In this document: piece after piece, positions 42,750 to 51,602 of the stretch
How the letters are laid out: the number at the start of each line of letters is the position of its first letter
Numbering within the stretch: the first letter of the stretch is position 1
NCBI GenBank assembly: GCA_965263045.1
Contig: CBDHGK010000041.1
Coordinates: 1,922,001-1,986,000 of the forward strand
Direction: 5' to 3'
From: G963664115 sp965263045
GTDB taxonomy: Bacteria; Acidobacteriota; Terriglobia; 20CM-2-55-15
DNA: 64,000 nt
Program-made: the position numbers and the translations under genes
The notes under the pieces: generated by a model
What the model saw: the letters and a program-made list of their open reading frames with translations, nothing else
The model's database searches: none
What the model was told of the DNA's origin: nothing

Positions 42750-44149
42750 ATTCACGGCATGCTTTACAACCCATGGCGGACGGTTGTGCAACTGGTCGGG
42801 AGCCTGTGCGTCCTGGCGTTCGTGGATTGGCAACTGCTGGTCGGCGCCCTCCTGCTGATCCCATTGACGGCCCTGTCCCATCGGACCTGGATCAGCCGGA
42901 TTCGGCCGGAGTACCGCAGGATTCGGCGTCAACGCCAATTGATCGACGGGAGTGCAACCGAGGTCTTTGGTGGGATGCGGGTTGTCCGTGCGTTTGGACG
43001 GCAGCGCCGTGAGACCGGTCGCTATATGCGGGACATCCATCTGGTGGGCCGCCAGGAGTTGCATGTCTGGTGGTGGGAGCGCCAGGTCGGAATTGTCTGG
43101 GATGCATTGATCCCCATGTTGAGCGCAGCGCTGTTGTGCTATGCCGGCTACCAGGTGCTGGAAGGTACGCTGACCCTGGGCGACATGATGATGTTCCTCG
43201 TGTACCTGTTGATGCTGCTGCAACCGCTCGCCATCCTGGCCCAGAGCGCTGTTCGATTCCAGAACAGCCTTTCGGGGCTGGACCGTGTCCTGGACCTGCT
43301 GCTGGAACCCCACGAGCTGTCCCAGACGCCGAATCCGGCCTTTGTCTCCAAGGACAAGGCTGCCGGTACGGTGGAACTGGAGTCTGTCAGTTTTCTGTAT
43401 CCAGGGTCGGACACCCCTGCGGTCCGTAACATCGATCTGCGCGTCGAATCCGGGCAAACGCTGGCGCTGGTTGGCCCCAGCGGATCCGGCAAGACTACGA
43501 TCTGCAATCTGATCGCGCGTTTCTACGATCCCACTTCGGGTCGGATCCTGCTCGATGGGCGTGACCTGCGGGAGATCGATGTCGAAAGTTTAAGGGCTCT
43601 GCTGGGAATCGTCGAACAGGACGTCTTTCTATTCGACGGAACGATTCGCGAGAATATCGGTTACGCCAGGGGAAAAGCCACGGATGAAGAAATTCGCAAT
43701 GCTGCGCACGTCGCCAATGCCACGGAATTCATCGACCGGCTGCCTGGAGGTCTGGAGACCGTCATCGGCGAACGTGGCGTGCGTCTCAGTGGTGGTCAGA
43801 GGCAGCGCCTTGCGATCGCCCGGGCGGTCCTGGCAGACCCGCGAATCCTGATTCTCGACGAGGCAACCAGCAACCTGGACACCGAGAGTGAACGCCTGAT
43901 CCAGCTCAGTTTGGAAAGGTTGATCAGAGATCGGACCTGTTTCGTAATCGCTCACCGTCTGAGTACGATCGCACATGCCGACAGAATCGTCGTGCTGGAT
44001 AACGGACGTATCATCGAATCCGGCAGCCATGTATCGCTCCTTGCCGATTCGGGCCGCTATCGGGAGATGGTCACCTCGCAGTTGACGACGGTTCTCGGCG
44101 ACGAAATATAGTAGTCATCGTTGCCTGAACCGGGACGGAGTGAGGGCCT

Positions 44150-45469
44150 TCAGCTACCTGACTGAAATATTGACGATAGCTGTTTCCAGCGATCGTTTCC
44201 GCCCGAAATGGGCCCGGACAGTTGCACCAACACCTTTGCGAGGGCGTAAGATGCCAATAGCATAAGGACCGGTTCGATGGGGAACCGAAAGCGCCCTCGA
44301 TCCGACCAGGTCAGGTAGAAGGGCAGAGGCGAGGTCACTACATACAAAATCAGAAGGTGTGCCAGGCGTTCCCGGCGTGCAAACCAGGCTCCGACTATGC
44401 CCAATACGAGTATGGGAAAATAAGCAGCGCCGGCGACGAACCGCTCGAAACTGGATGAACTTGCCCCCAGTTGAGTCCAGAAACGCACGACTCGATTCCG
44501 AGTGCGCATGAGAAAACGTTCAGGGTATTCCCGCAAAAGACCCACAACCTGGGAGCCGAGGGAGGTGCTGGGTTCGGACTCTATTTCTACGAGATCCGGA
44601 AGGTCGATGCCCATCGCGGAGCGTGCACGTGAAGAGAAATTGCCCGCCAACACTTCCCGTGCGAAATTGGAACGGATAAAGACGAACTGGTCAAAGACGA
44701 CATAGTTGCGGATGAGCCAGGGGGTCATGACCGCTGCACAGCACGCCATGATCGTAACTGATCTCCATAGTCGAAATCGCAAGGCGATTTCGTGCCTCCC
44801 CAGGAACCACAGCAAAGCGAATGGGTAAAACGCGATTATGACCGGATTGACCAGGGTCGCGAGTCCGCAAAGCAACCCGAGCACGAGGCTTCGAGAGACC
44901 GTCGTCCGTTTTGCGAGTTCGAGCGTTTGCTGAAGGATCAACAGACCGAGCAGAGTGAGCAGGGTGCCGTACTCGATCTTCTGGACTGAAAAGTGAATCG
45001 AGGCCGGGTAGAAGGCGAAGATCAGGGCTGCCAGCAGTCCCGGCCAGTCGCTGTTGAAAACCAGCTTCCCCAGTCTGAACAGCACATAGCAACTCAAAAT
45101 CGAGAGAACAATCTGAAACAACTCCAGGGCGACGGCGGCCGAAACCGTATATGAACCGAAAATCCAGAAAGCCGCAGCAACAATGACGGGGTTCACCGGG
45201 GCTTTCCATGAGGTCGGTACGGGCTGTTCGGGCTGAATGGTGTTGCCCGGGGGGCCGACGGCTCGCCCAAGCACTGGCCACGCAAACCCGTCACCGTTGG
45301 CGAGAGAGTAAGCGATTTCACCTTCCTCGTTCCCGAAGGCGAGGTCAGACGGGAATTCCCATGTCTGCAACAGCAGCATCGTGGATACACGCGCTGCAAA
45401 GGCCAACAGCAGGATTGCCAGAAGAATTTTGCGAGTTCGAGCCTTGCCGTCAAGGGTTTGGTCTGTCAT
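44150..45469 (-). CDS. Membrane glycosyltransferase, GT39/ArnT-like
   Basis: The 439-residue polytopic protein has about ten membrane helices. The first periplasmic loop contains FPSDLAFGNEEGEIAYSLAN, with acidic residues at the position of the catalytic Asp of GT-C enzymes; WKAPVNPVIVAAAFWIFG and ATLVNPVIIAFYPFALLWF follow. The C-terminal loop reads SDRGRFRFPIEPVLMLLA, typical of GT39-like transferases and some O-antigen ligase-type enzymes. It probably transfers a sugar from a polyprenyl phosphate on the outer face. It is convergent with the exporter gene. Confidence 0.85.
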   Translation of the reverse strand: MTDQTLDGKARTRKILLAILLLAFAARVSTMLLLQTWEFPSDLAFGNEEGEIAYSLANGDGFAWPVLGRAVGPPGNTIQPEQPVPTSWKAPVNPVIVAAAFWIFGSYTVSAAVALELFQIVLSILSCYVLFRLGKLVFNSDWPGLLAALIFAFYPASIHFSVQKIEYGTLLTLLGLLILQQTLELAKRTTVSRSLVLGLLCGLATLVNPVIIAFYPFALLWFLGRHEIALRFRLWRSVTIMACCAAVMTPWLIRNYVVFDQFVFIRSNFAREVLAGNFSSRARSAMGIDLPDLVEIESEPSTSLGSQVVGLLREYPERFLMRTRNRVVRFWTQLGASSSSFERFVAGAAYFPILVLGIVGAWFARRERLAHLLILYVVTSPLPFYLTWSDRGRFRFPIEPVLMLLASYALAKVLVQLSGPISGGNDRWKQLSSIFQSGS

Positions 45470-45785
45470 AAGCTACGTCAATCTACCACGACTGCCGCAG
45501 TACCGACTCCGGACAATTTTCAGAGTTTCGCGGTGGCCCTCACCTCGATTTATTGGGATTCTCAGGCTTCGCATAGGACGTAGACTTCCGAAATTGGCCG
45601 TGCTTCGGCAATCCACCACAACCGATGAGATTGAGTGTGCCCCCGCCCCATGGAGCGCGAACCCCGCTAGTTTTTGTTATCGATGCCGGATTGTTTCATC
45701 TGAAAACCTCAGGACTTGCGCGAGGGGAAACTCCCCGGCGTCACCAATCTTTCGGAGCGTGAGTCCATGCGGATGCCCGTATAAT
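45470..45785 (+). promoter_or_regulatory. Divergent intergenic region with a -10 box for the GH43-like gene
   Basis: A perfect TATAAT at 45780-45785 ends 8 bases before the ATG at 45794; a recognisable -35 is lacking. The predicted transcript would start at or next to the ATG, that is leaderless or nearly so. The rest of the stretch holds no gene. Confidence 0.5.
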
Positions 45786-45793
45786 CGTCAGAG

Positions 45794-46825
45794 ATGTTCG
45801 ATTCAGCTAGAACCGTAGCCATCGAATCGGTTGTGGCTCTGGGCATTCTTTTGGTCGTCAGCGGGTGTCAGACCGAGGTGCTACACCCGGGCACCCCCTC
45901 CGGCCTCAGGGTCGAACGATTAGCGGGCAACCCCATTATCCGTCCTGAAATGCTTCCAGATAGACTGGGAGAGAACATCAACGGTCCTTCACTGATTCGT
46001 GTCCCGGAATGGATAGAGGGCGCACTCGGCCGTTACTATTTGTACTTCGCGCATCACCACGGATCTTTCATCCGATTAGCTTACGCGGACGACCTGGCCG
46101 GGCCCTGGACGATTCATGAACCCGGATCTCTTCACGTCGATCACACAGCCTGCAATGAGCTTGAGGGCACCCGGTTTGACCAGAATATGCATATCGGATC
46201 GCCCGAAGTACAGGTCGACGACGAATCACGTCAGATCAGGATGTACTTCCATTGTCCCGTGTTCGTTGAAGGTACTGACCCTCCTAACGACCGAAGACGA
46301 CAACGGACATTTGTTGCGACTTCCACGGACGGCCTCAGCTTTCGGTCCTATCCGGAGCGTCTGGGAAGAGGTTATTTCAGGGTCTTTCGCTGGGCTGGAT
46401 TCTATTACTCAATCAGCTACGGCGGAATGTTTTATCGATCCAACGACGGACTGAGTGGATTCAGCCCGGGGACTGAGGTGCTCAATGCCAATACGCGACA
46501 TTTTGCGGTAATAGTTAGAAACGACAGGCTGCTCGTGTTCTATACATTGAGAGGCGATAATCCTGAAAGGATCGTGGTATCTGATATCGATCTGAGTTCA
46601 GACTGGACCACCTGGTCTATAAAAGATCCCCTTGTCGTCCTTGAACCGGAATTCGACTGGGAAGGCGGGAACCTGCCGGCAGTGGCCTCGGCTGGGGGGA
46701 TTGTAAGGGAGCCCGTTCGCCAGCTGCGTGATCCGGCCATTTTTGAAGACGCGGGCCGGACCTATTTGCTCTACAGCACTGCCGGCGAGTCTGGAATTGG
46801 CATCGCCGAGATCTACCTGAATTGA
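45794..46825 (+). CDS. Lipoprotein with GH43-like five-bladed propeller fold
   Basis: The 343-residue protein has a lipoprotein signal peptide (VVALGILLVVSGC, Cys 25). The mature part has repeated strand motifs of the GH43/GH32/GH68 propeller: SLIRVPEWIEGALGRYYLYF, FIRLAYADDLAGPWTIHEPG, FVATSTDGLSFRSYPE, YGGMFYRSNDGLSGF and QLRDPAIFEDAGRTYLLYST. The catalytic Asp/Glu positions cannot be confirmed by eye. It is probably an outer-facing glycosidase or glycan-binding protein acting on the sulfated glycan made by the neighbouring cluster. Possibly translated from a leaderless mRNA. Confidence 0.78.
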   Translation: MFDSARTVAIESVVALGILLVVSGCQTEVLHPGTPSGLRVERLAGNPIIRPEMLPDRLGENINGPSLIRVPEWIEGALGRYYLYFAHHHGSFIRLAYADDLAGPWTIHEPGSLHVDHTACNELEGTRFDQNMHIGSPEVQVDDESRQIRMYFHCPVFVEGTDPPNDRRRQRTFVATSTDGLSFRSYPERLGRGYFRVFRWAGFYYSISYGGMFYRSNDGLSGFSPGTEVLNANTRHFAVIVRNDRLLVFYTLRGDNPERIVVSDIDLSSDWTTWSIKDPLVVLEPEFDWEGGNLPAVASAGGIVREPVRQLRDPAIFEDAGRTYLLYSTAGESGIGIAEIYLN

Positions 46826-47320
46826 TTTTGATGGCACCAGGGGTGCCGTATCGAAATACAGCAGACTCAAGATTGTGAATCCACTCGATACGGACCCGAT
46901 TAAGTACGTGTTCTATAGTATTTTATCGGATACTGCGTGAAGTGTTCCGACGGGCCACACCCAACAAAAAAGGCCACCTTCCGGTGACCTTAGCTGCCTG
47001 CTGACGTTCCCCCTGTTTGGAGATCAGCCAAGACCGGGACAGCATTGCGTGATAGCCCGTCAGATTGGTCCGATCAGAAAAGATTCTTAGTTTTTCAAGG
47101 GAATCCACGCGAAATGCTCTGACGGGCTTTATTGTCACAGCGGCGGAAGTCTCCCAGGTGCGCGGGAGAGCGTACGGTGGAGACGTTGGGACTGACCCTG
47201 TCGGGATATGCTCAAAGGCGTAGCGTGAAGCATGATAGTCTGAGCCTCCACCCGCAGAATAGGTCAAAAGGTCATTTCGATGGGGATTCCGTCAAGTGAA
47301 CTTGTCACCGTGAACACACC
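46826..47320. other. Intergenic stretch containing a terminator
   Basis: Besides the terminator at 46970-46991 nothing is recognised. A minus-strand frame at 46923-47267 runs across that terminator and is rejected. A minus-strand transcript of unknown nature (perhaps a small RNA) ending at the terminator remains possible. Confidence 0.4.
46970..46991 (-). terminator. Rho-independent terminator (minus strand), first copy
   Basis: Stem AAGGCCACC (46970-46978), loop TTCC, stem GGTGACCTT (46983-46991). Read on the minus strand it is a 9-bp stem with one G-U pair followed by a T-run. The same 31-32 bp recurs at 48931-48962. Confidence 0.8.
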
Positions 47321-48706
47321 ATGAAGCAGCGTCGTCGGAAGGCACTATTCGGTGTCATGGCGATCGTCTGTTCAATCGGCATCTCGTTGGCCATTGCGGA
47401 AGGGGCACTTCGGCTGCTTGGCTTTGAATACAACTATGACCTGAAGATCGAGCACACCGGAGAGGAGTGGCGTGACTACCTCATGTTCGAAGAACAAATG
47501 TTCGAGCCGGACCCAATCTTGCTGTGGAGGCCCAGGAACTCAGACGACGACTATGTCCCGTTCAACAGCTATGGGTATAGAGGTCGGGAAGTCGATAGGA
47601 CGAAGGGCGACGATGAGCTGAGAGTGCTCGCTGTGGGAGATTCGAATACCTTAGGTCCGGCTGGATACTCGTGGCCGGGTTTCCTGCAGGAGGTCCTGGA
47701 TTCTTCGTGTCCAAACATCGTCCCGACGGTGTTAAACGCTGGCGTCTACGGCTATTCTTCATTTCAAGGCGTGCGTCGCTTCGAAGAGGGCTTGCAGTTT
47801 GCCCCTGACGTTGTCCTGGTCTCGTTCGGATGGAATGACGCCATTACAACCACGAATTTGCCCGACAAATACTATGGCGAAAGGGCTTTGCGGTTTTCAT
47901 CGATCAAACGTTTTCTGGCCCGGAAAAGCCGAATCTATCATTTGGTACGCGCCGCGTCGGACAGGTTGCTCGGTGAATCTTTACTCACGGCCGAGACGTC
48001 CGGCATTGCTCCCCGTGTCACCGAGGCAGACTATCGAAGCAACCTCACGTCGATTGTCACGGCATCGCTGGAAAGAGGAATACTGCCGATTCTCCTGACC
48101 CGTCCAAACGTCGTCAATCTGGACTCGGAGTTCGCTCCGGTGTTGGCGTGGCGGCTCAACCTGACAAATTACAATAAAATCGTTGGTGAGGTGGCGCGTC
48201 AGTTCGAGATTCCGCTAGTCGATGCATACGAGATTTTTGCCGGTCTACCCCAACAATTCCTTGACGAAAATCACCTGACGGAATCCGCTGCGGGCCACCT
48301 GGCCGGACGAGTTTATTCGGAGATCAACGCGAATTTCGATGACTGTGCGGAATACACGGCACCAGGGGAAACCAGCCGTCGGGCCGGGTCAGCTCCAGCA
48401 GCCGATGTGACGTATGTGGATTCAGATTCAATCCGGTTGAGAATCGAGCCACTGGATGTCGTCGCTGGCCGAGATTCCTATTGGCTGTGGCTGGAAGGCA
48501 TAGAGTCCGGAAACTCTGCAGTGACGATCGAATACCGGCTGAACGGTGGCAGGGTTGAACGATTTCAGGCCGAGTTGGATGCCGACGGCCGAACCCGCTA
48601 CTACGTCTCCCCTCTCACAAGGAAGGGCGTATATGAATTCGTCGCCTTTCAGCCATCGGACTATGACTCTTTCGTTCGATCTGACGTAAACCTTAGGGTC
48701 CGGTAG
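47321..48706 (+). CDS. SGNH/GDSL-type hydrolase, membrane anchored
   Basis: The 461-residue protein has an N-terminal signal anchor (about 8-28) and a periplasmic SGNH hydrolase domain: block I LAVGDSNTLG (catalytic Ser 108), block II with LNAGVYGYSS, block III SFGWNDA and block V DENHLTESAAGHL with the Asp-His pair. A C-terminal extension (about 350-461) is a beta-sandwich-like domain that may bind glycan. Such enzymes add or remove acetyl groups on surface polysaccharides. It closes the glycan cluster and is flanked on both sides by copies of the same terminator sequence. Confidence 0.88.
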   Translation: MKQRRRKALFGVMAIVCSIGISLAIAEGALRLLGFEYNYDLKIEHTGEEWRDYLMFEEQMFEPDPILLWRPRNSDDDYVPFNSYGYRGREVDRTKGDDELRVLAVGDSNTLGPAGYSWPGFLQEVLDSSCPNIVPTVLNAGVYGYSSFQGVRRFEEGLQFAPDVVLVSFGWNDAITTTNLPDKYYGERALRFSSIKRFLARKSRIYHLVRAASDRLLGESLLTAETSGIAPRVTEADYRSNLTSIVTASLERGILPILLTRPNVVNLDSEFAPVLAWRLNLTNYNKIVGEVARQFEIPLVDAYEIFAGLPQQFLDENHLTESAAGHLAGRVYSEINANFDDCAEYTAPGETSRRAGSAPAADVTYVDSDSIRLRIEPLDVVAGRDSYWLWLEGIESGNSAVTIEYRLNGGRVERFQAELDADGRTRYYVSPLTRKGVYEFVAFQPSDYDSFVRSDVNLRVR

Positions 48707-48940
48707 GACTTCCGAATCGCTGGACCGTTCCCGTGGCGGCGAATACCGCACACACACCTGCCTTCTCCCTGGCAGTCCGCCACGCTCGTCCCGATCCCGT
48801 TGCAACATTTCGCACCACTGATTCCCGGTAATCCCGGGGGCGCCGGGCAATCCGTTCACACTGATCTGCCCACCGAAATGCCCGCTGGGCTTTCGGTAAC
48901 TCCAGAGGAGGAAGTGCCATCAAGTGTAACCCCAACAAAA

Positions 48941-48962
48941 AAGGCCACCTTCCGGTGACCTT
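48941..48962 (-). terminator. Rho-independent terminator of tRNA-fMet
   Basis: Stem AAGGCCACC (48941-48949), loop TTCC (48950-48953), stem GGTGACCTT (48954-48962); on the minus strand a T-run follows. It lies 16 bases downstream of the tRNA 3' end. Confidence 0.88.
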
Positions 48963-48978
48963 TCCTGTCTGCCAAGTA

Positions 48979-49050
<72 letters not shown>

Positions 49051-49055
49051 CAACC

Positions 49056-49084
49056 ATAGTAAGAACTCTGCTTGAGATCGTCAA
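49056..49084 (-). promoter_or_regulatory. Sigma70-type promoter of tRNA-fMet
   Basis: On the minus strand: TTGACG (49079-49084), 17-base spacer, TACTAT (49056-49061), then about 6 bases to the tRNA 5' end. Confidence 0.65.
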
Positions 49085-49146
49085 GCTTCTGCACGAATCA
49101 GCGCAGACCTTGACGTCACCAACTCATATGAATACGTGTAGCGGGA

Positions 49147-49177
49147 AAATAGGGAATTAGGGCTCTGACCCCTATTT
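49147..49177. repeat. REP-like palindrome overlapping the ftsB-like stop codon
   Basis: AAATAGGG (49147-49154) and CCCTATTT (49170-49177) are a perfect 8-bp inverted repeat around AATTAGGGCTCTGAC. The sequence resembles REP units seen near REP-associated transposases (recollection). Confidence 0.6.
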
Positions 49178-49474
49178 AGGGAGGACGAGGATCACTTCGC
49201 CGGGTCGGACGAGTTTCAAGTCTTCGCGTGCGCGGCGTTCGATTTCCGTCGGTTCGGATCGGAGGTTCCGAATTTCCTGGACCAGGGCACCGTTTTCGGT
49301 CTCCAGCGTTTCGATCTGGGTCTGAAGATCGGCCAGTTCGGATCCCTTGCGGCGGACTTCCAGCAGGCCACGGTCGCTGATGAGTGTCAGGACGAGGGTG
49401 GCCAGCGTCAAAAGCCCAAAGACCCCAAGGCCCACCCGGACCATCGCTCCATGAATTATGCTGCGGTTGTCCAT
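49172..49474 (-). CDS. FtsB/DivIC-type septum formation initiator
   Basis: The 100-residue bitopic protein has a short cytoplasmic N-terminus, one membrane helix (about 13-33, GLGVFGLLTLATLVLTLI), then a coiled coil (ELADLQTQIETLETENGALVQ, continuing to EIRNL) and the conserved end ERRAREDLKLVRPGEVILVL. This is the layout of FtsB/DivIC, which link FtsQ and FtsL in the division complex. It is 121 bases upstream of the tRNA-fMet promoter, same strand. Its stop codon lies in a REP-like palindrome. Confidence 0.9.
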   Translation of the reverse strand: MDNRSIIHGAMVRVGLGVFGLLTLATLVLTLISDRGLLEVRRKGSELADLQTQIETLETENGALVQEIRNLRSEPTEIERRAREDLKLVRPGEVILVLPK

Positions 49475-49893
49475 CGTTTTCCGTAGTCGATCAGATTAGC
49501 AGTGTTTTCCAGGCTCGCTACCCCGTCACGATATACACAGATTGGATGCAATATTTGCGTGCATCGAGTTACGATCGGACGGCTTAAGCCGAATAATCAG
49601 GCGTCGATTATACACTTCGCCGGGCCGGTCTAGAAGGCTTATTTGACTGCAAAATCAATGATTTCGAGCGTTCGGTCACCTTCTCTGCACGCCACAGATC
49701 GTCGGGAAATCGATCTCCTTCCTGCCTTTGACGGTGAAACCTGTTGAATCATGGGACCCGCACTTTCTTCGCCACTGGAAGACTTCAGGCCGTTGTATGC
49801 TGCTGGAATGTGGTCGGGCGTGATGTGCATTATGCCGCCCGGTGTGCGATGGCGGACGGAGCCGGAGATCCCGGCGGTGGGTACGGGCTATTT
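49475..49893. other. Divergent intergenic region, no gene seen
   Basis: It lies between the ftsB-like gene and cutA. Short frames on both strands lack support. It should contain the two promoters, which I could not define. Confidence 0.4.
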
Positions 49894-50223
49894 ATGATTG
49901 ATGCCATGATCGCGTTTGTAACTTGCGCTTCGAATGAAGAAGCGGGCCGGATCGCTGAAATACTGGTTCAGGAAAGGCTCGCGGCGTGCGTCAATGTCGG
50001 CTCGCCGGTCCGGTCCTGTTACCGGTGGGAAGGCAAAGTGAGCTGGGACAGCGAATATCTGCTCGTGATCAAGACGACTGCCGGTGCAATCGATCGGGTC
50101 CGACAGCGGGTTCTGGAAGTTCACAGTTACGATCTGCCGGAATTCATCGCCTGCAGGGTCGATGCCGGATCGACTCCGTATCTGAAATGGATCGACGATT
50201 CAGTCCGTAAAAGCGACCCGTGA
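49894..50223 (+). CDS. cutA: CutA family protein
   Basis: The start is ATG 49894 (or 49906); the frame upstream to 49744 is not protein-like. The 109-residue ferredoxin-like protein has AFVTCASNEEAGRIAEILVQ, ERLAACVNVG, SCYRWEGKVSWDSEYLLVIK and LHSYD-type VHSYDLPEFIACRVD, all CutA landmarks. It forms trimers linked to copper tolerance and other functions; the precise role is debated. Monocistronic and convergent with the next gene. Confidence 0.94.
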   Translation: MIDAMIAFVTCASNEEAGRIAEILVQERLAACVNVGSPVRSCYRWEGKVSWDSEYLLVIKTTAGAIDRVRQRVLEVHSYDLPEFIACRVDAGSTPYLKWIDDSVRKSDP

Positions 50224-50284
50224 TCCAACGCTGAAGTCCGTCCCGTCGGGCGGCACCCAGTCTTACTCTTTCTTTATTCGTCCT

Positions 50285-51424
50285 TTATTCGTCGAAGGCG
50301 TTGTCGAGATCCGCGATCAGGTCTTCGATGTCTTCTATTCCCACCGAAATTCGGACCAGCCCGGACGTGATCCCCAGCCGTTCGCGGTCCTCTTCCGGCA
50401 ATGATGCGTGTGTCATCGTTGCGGGATGAGAGATCAGGGTTTCGACGCCACCCAGGCTCTCGCCCAGGGAACAGAGGCGGACGCGCCCGAGAAAACGGGA
50501 TGCCGCTTCCAGCGAGCCGAGGTCAAACGCGATCATCGCGCCAAAGCCCGACATCTGCCGTTTTGCCAAGTGGTGCTGCCCGTGGTCGGGAAGACCCGGA
50601 TAGTACACCTTGTGCGCCTGAGGTTTCGACTTCAGGTATTGTGCGATCGTCAGCCCGTTCGAGTTGTGGGCTTCCATGCGCACCGGGAGTGTCTTGATAC
50701 CGCGTAGCACCAGCCAGGAATCGAATGGTGACAGAATGGCTCCGGCCGCGTTCTGGATGAAGTGGAGCCGCTCCCCATCTTTTTCATCCTTCAGGATGAC
50801 CACACCGCCGATGCTGTCGCTGTGTCCATTCAGGAACTTCGTCGTACTGTGGATGACGATATCGGCGCCCAGCGCAATCGGCCGCTGCAGGTAGGGGCTC
50901 ATAAATGTGTTGTCCACCACGAGACGGCAGCCCGCATCCCGGGTCGCACTGGCAACGCCGGCGATGTCCGTAATAGACATCAGCGGGTTGGTCGGAGTCT
51001 CTACGAAGACCATTTTGGTGTTGGGTCGGATCGCTGCGCGAACGTTGTCGACGCTTGATGTATCGACCCAACTGAACTCGACCCCGTAGTGGCTGACGAT
51101 GTTGTCGAACAGCCGGATTGTCCCGCCGTAGACGTTCTCGGTACACACCGCATGGTCACCCTGCTTGAGGAGGAGTTGCGTAATCGCGGTTTCGGCGGCC
51201 ATCCCCGAGGCGAAAGCGCAGGCCGATATGCCGCCCTCGAGCGCCGTCATATTCTGTTCGAGGGCGATGCGAGTGGGGTTTTCGGTTCGTCCGTATTCGT
51301 AGCCCTTGTGTTTCCCCAGACCCTCCTGAACGTAGGTCGAAGTCTGGTAAATTGGAACCGTCACCGCCCCTGTGGATGGATCGGGTTCTTGACCGGCGTG
51401 AATGGCGTCGGTTCTGAATCCCAT
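50285..51424 (-). CDS. Cystathionine gamma-synthase/lyase family PLP enzyme
   Basis: The 379-residue enzyme of the Cys/Met metabolism PLP family joins or splits cystathionine. Landmarks: TVPIYQTSTYVQ, YEYGRTENPTR (phosphate contacts from the partner subunit), FASGMAAETAI, VDNTFMSPYLQRP, and HSTTKFLNGHSD with the PLP Lys 196. The C-terminal SLGESLGGVETLISHPA completes the family pattern. By sequence alone, gamma-synthase (MetB), gamma-lyase and O-acylhomoserine sulfhydrylase cannot be separated. No adjacent methionine genes. It lies downstream of ftsK on the same strand with a 178-base gap. Confidence 0.93.
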   Translation of the reverse strand: MGFRTDAIHAGQEPDPSTGAVTVPIYQTSTYVQEGLGKHKGYEYGRTENPTRIALEQNMTALEGGISACAFASGMAAETAITQLLLKQGDHAVCTENVYGGTIRLFDNIVSHYGVEFSWVDTSSVDNVRAAIRPNTKMVFVETPTNPLMSITDIAGVASATRDAGCRLVVDNTFMSPYLQRPIALGADIVIHSTTKFLNGHSDSIGGVVILKDEKDGERLHFIQNAAGAILSPFDSWLVLRGIKTLPVRMEAHNSNGLTIAQYLKSKPQAHKVYYPGLPDHGQHHLAKRQMSGFGAMIAFDLGSLEAASRFLGRVRLCSLGESLGGVETLISHPATMTHASLPEEDRERLGITSGLVRISVGIEDIEDLIADLDNAFDE

Positions 51425-51602
51425 GGATATAACCTTTCGATGGAGTAACCGAATTCAGGACAAGAAGGCCCCAGATTACACGGAATTGGCGGATTAGGAA
51501 AAACCTATATCGAAGCACGCGAAGGAATTGCGATGTTTCGATGTCGGCAGCGGTCGCGGAGACCGCCTCGCCTGCGGCTATCGAGACCTGCCCGACGACG
51601 GG

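Larger units (their letters stand above)
40746..44111 (+). pseudogene. MsbA-like ABC exporter gene split by an IS256-family insertion
   Basis: The 5' part is 40746-41312 (ATG 40746; a TTG at 40719 is possible) and the 3' part 42762-44111. Excising 41313-42761 (the IS plus one 12-bp repeat) rejoins DLIHGM to LYNPWR in frame and gives 638 residues. The N-terminal domain has about six membrane helices (VVLALAALTLATVLGLIPP; LLVGALLLIPLTALS). The nucleotide-binding domain is complete: Walker A GPSGSGKTT, Q-loop GIVEQDVFLFD, signature RLSGGQRQR, Walker B ILILDEATS and H-loop IAHRLS. It would flip or export a lipid-linked glycan; currently disrupted. Confidence 0.9.

Noticed and set aside
46923..47267. 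Minus-strand frame of 114 residues
   Set aside because: It reads straight through a rho-independent terminator.
51425..51602. SAM-type riboswitch upstream of the cystathionine synthase-family gene
   Set aside because: I could not find the conserved core or a matching terminator-antiterminator arrangement.
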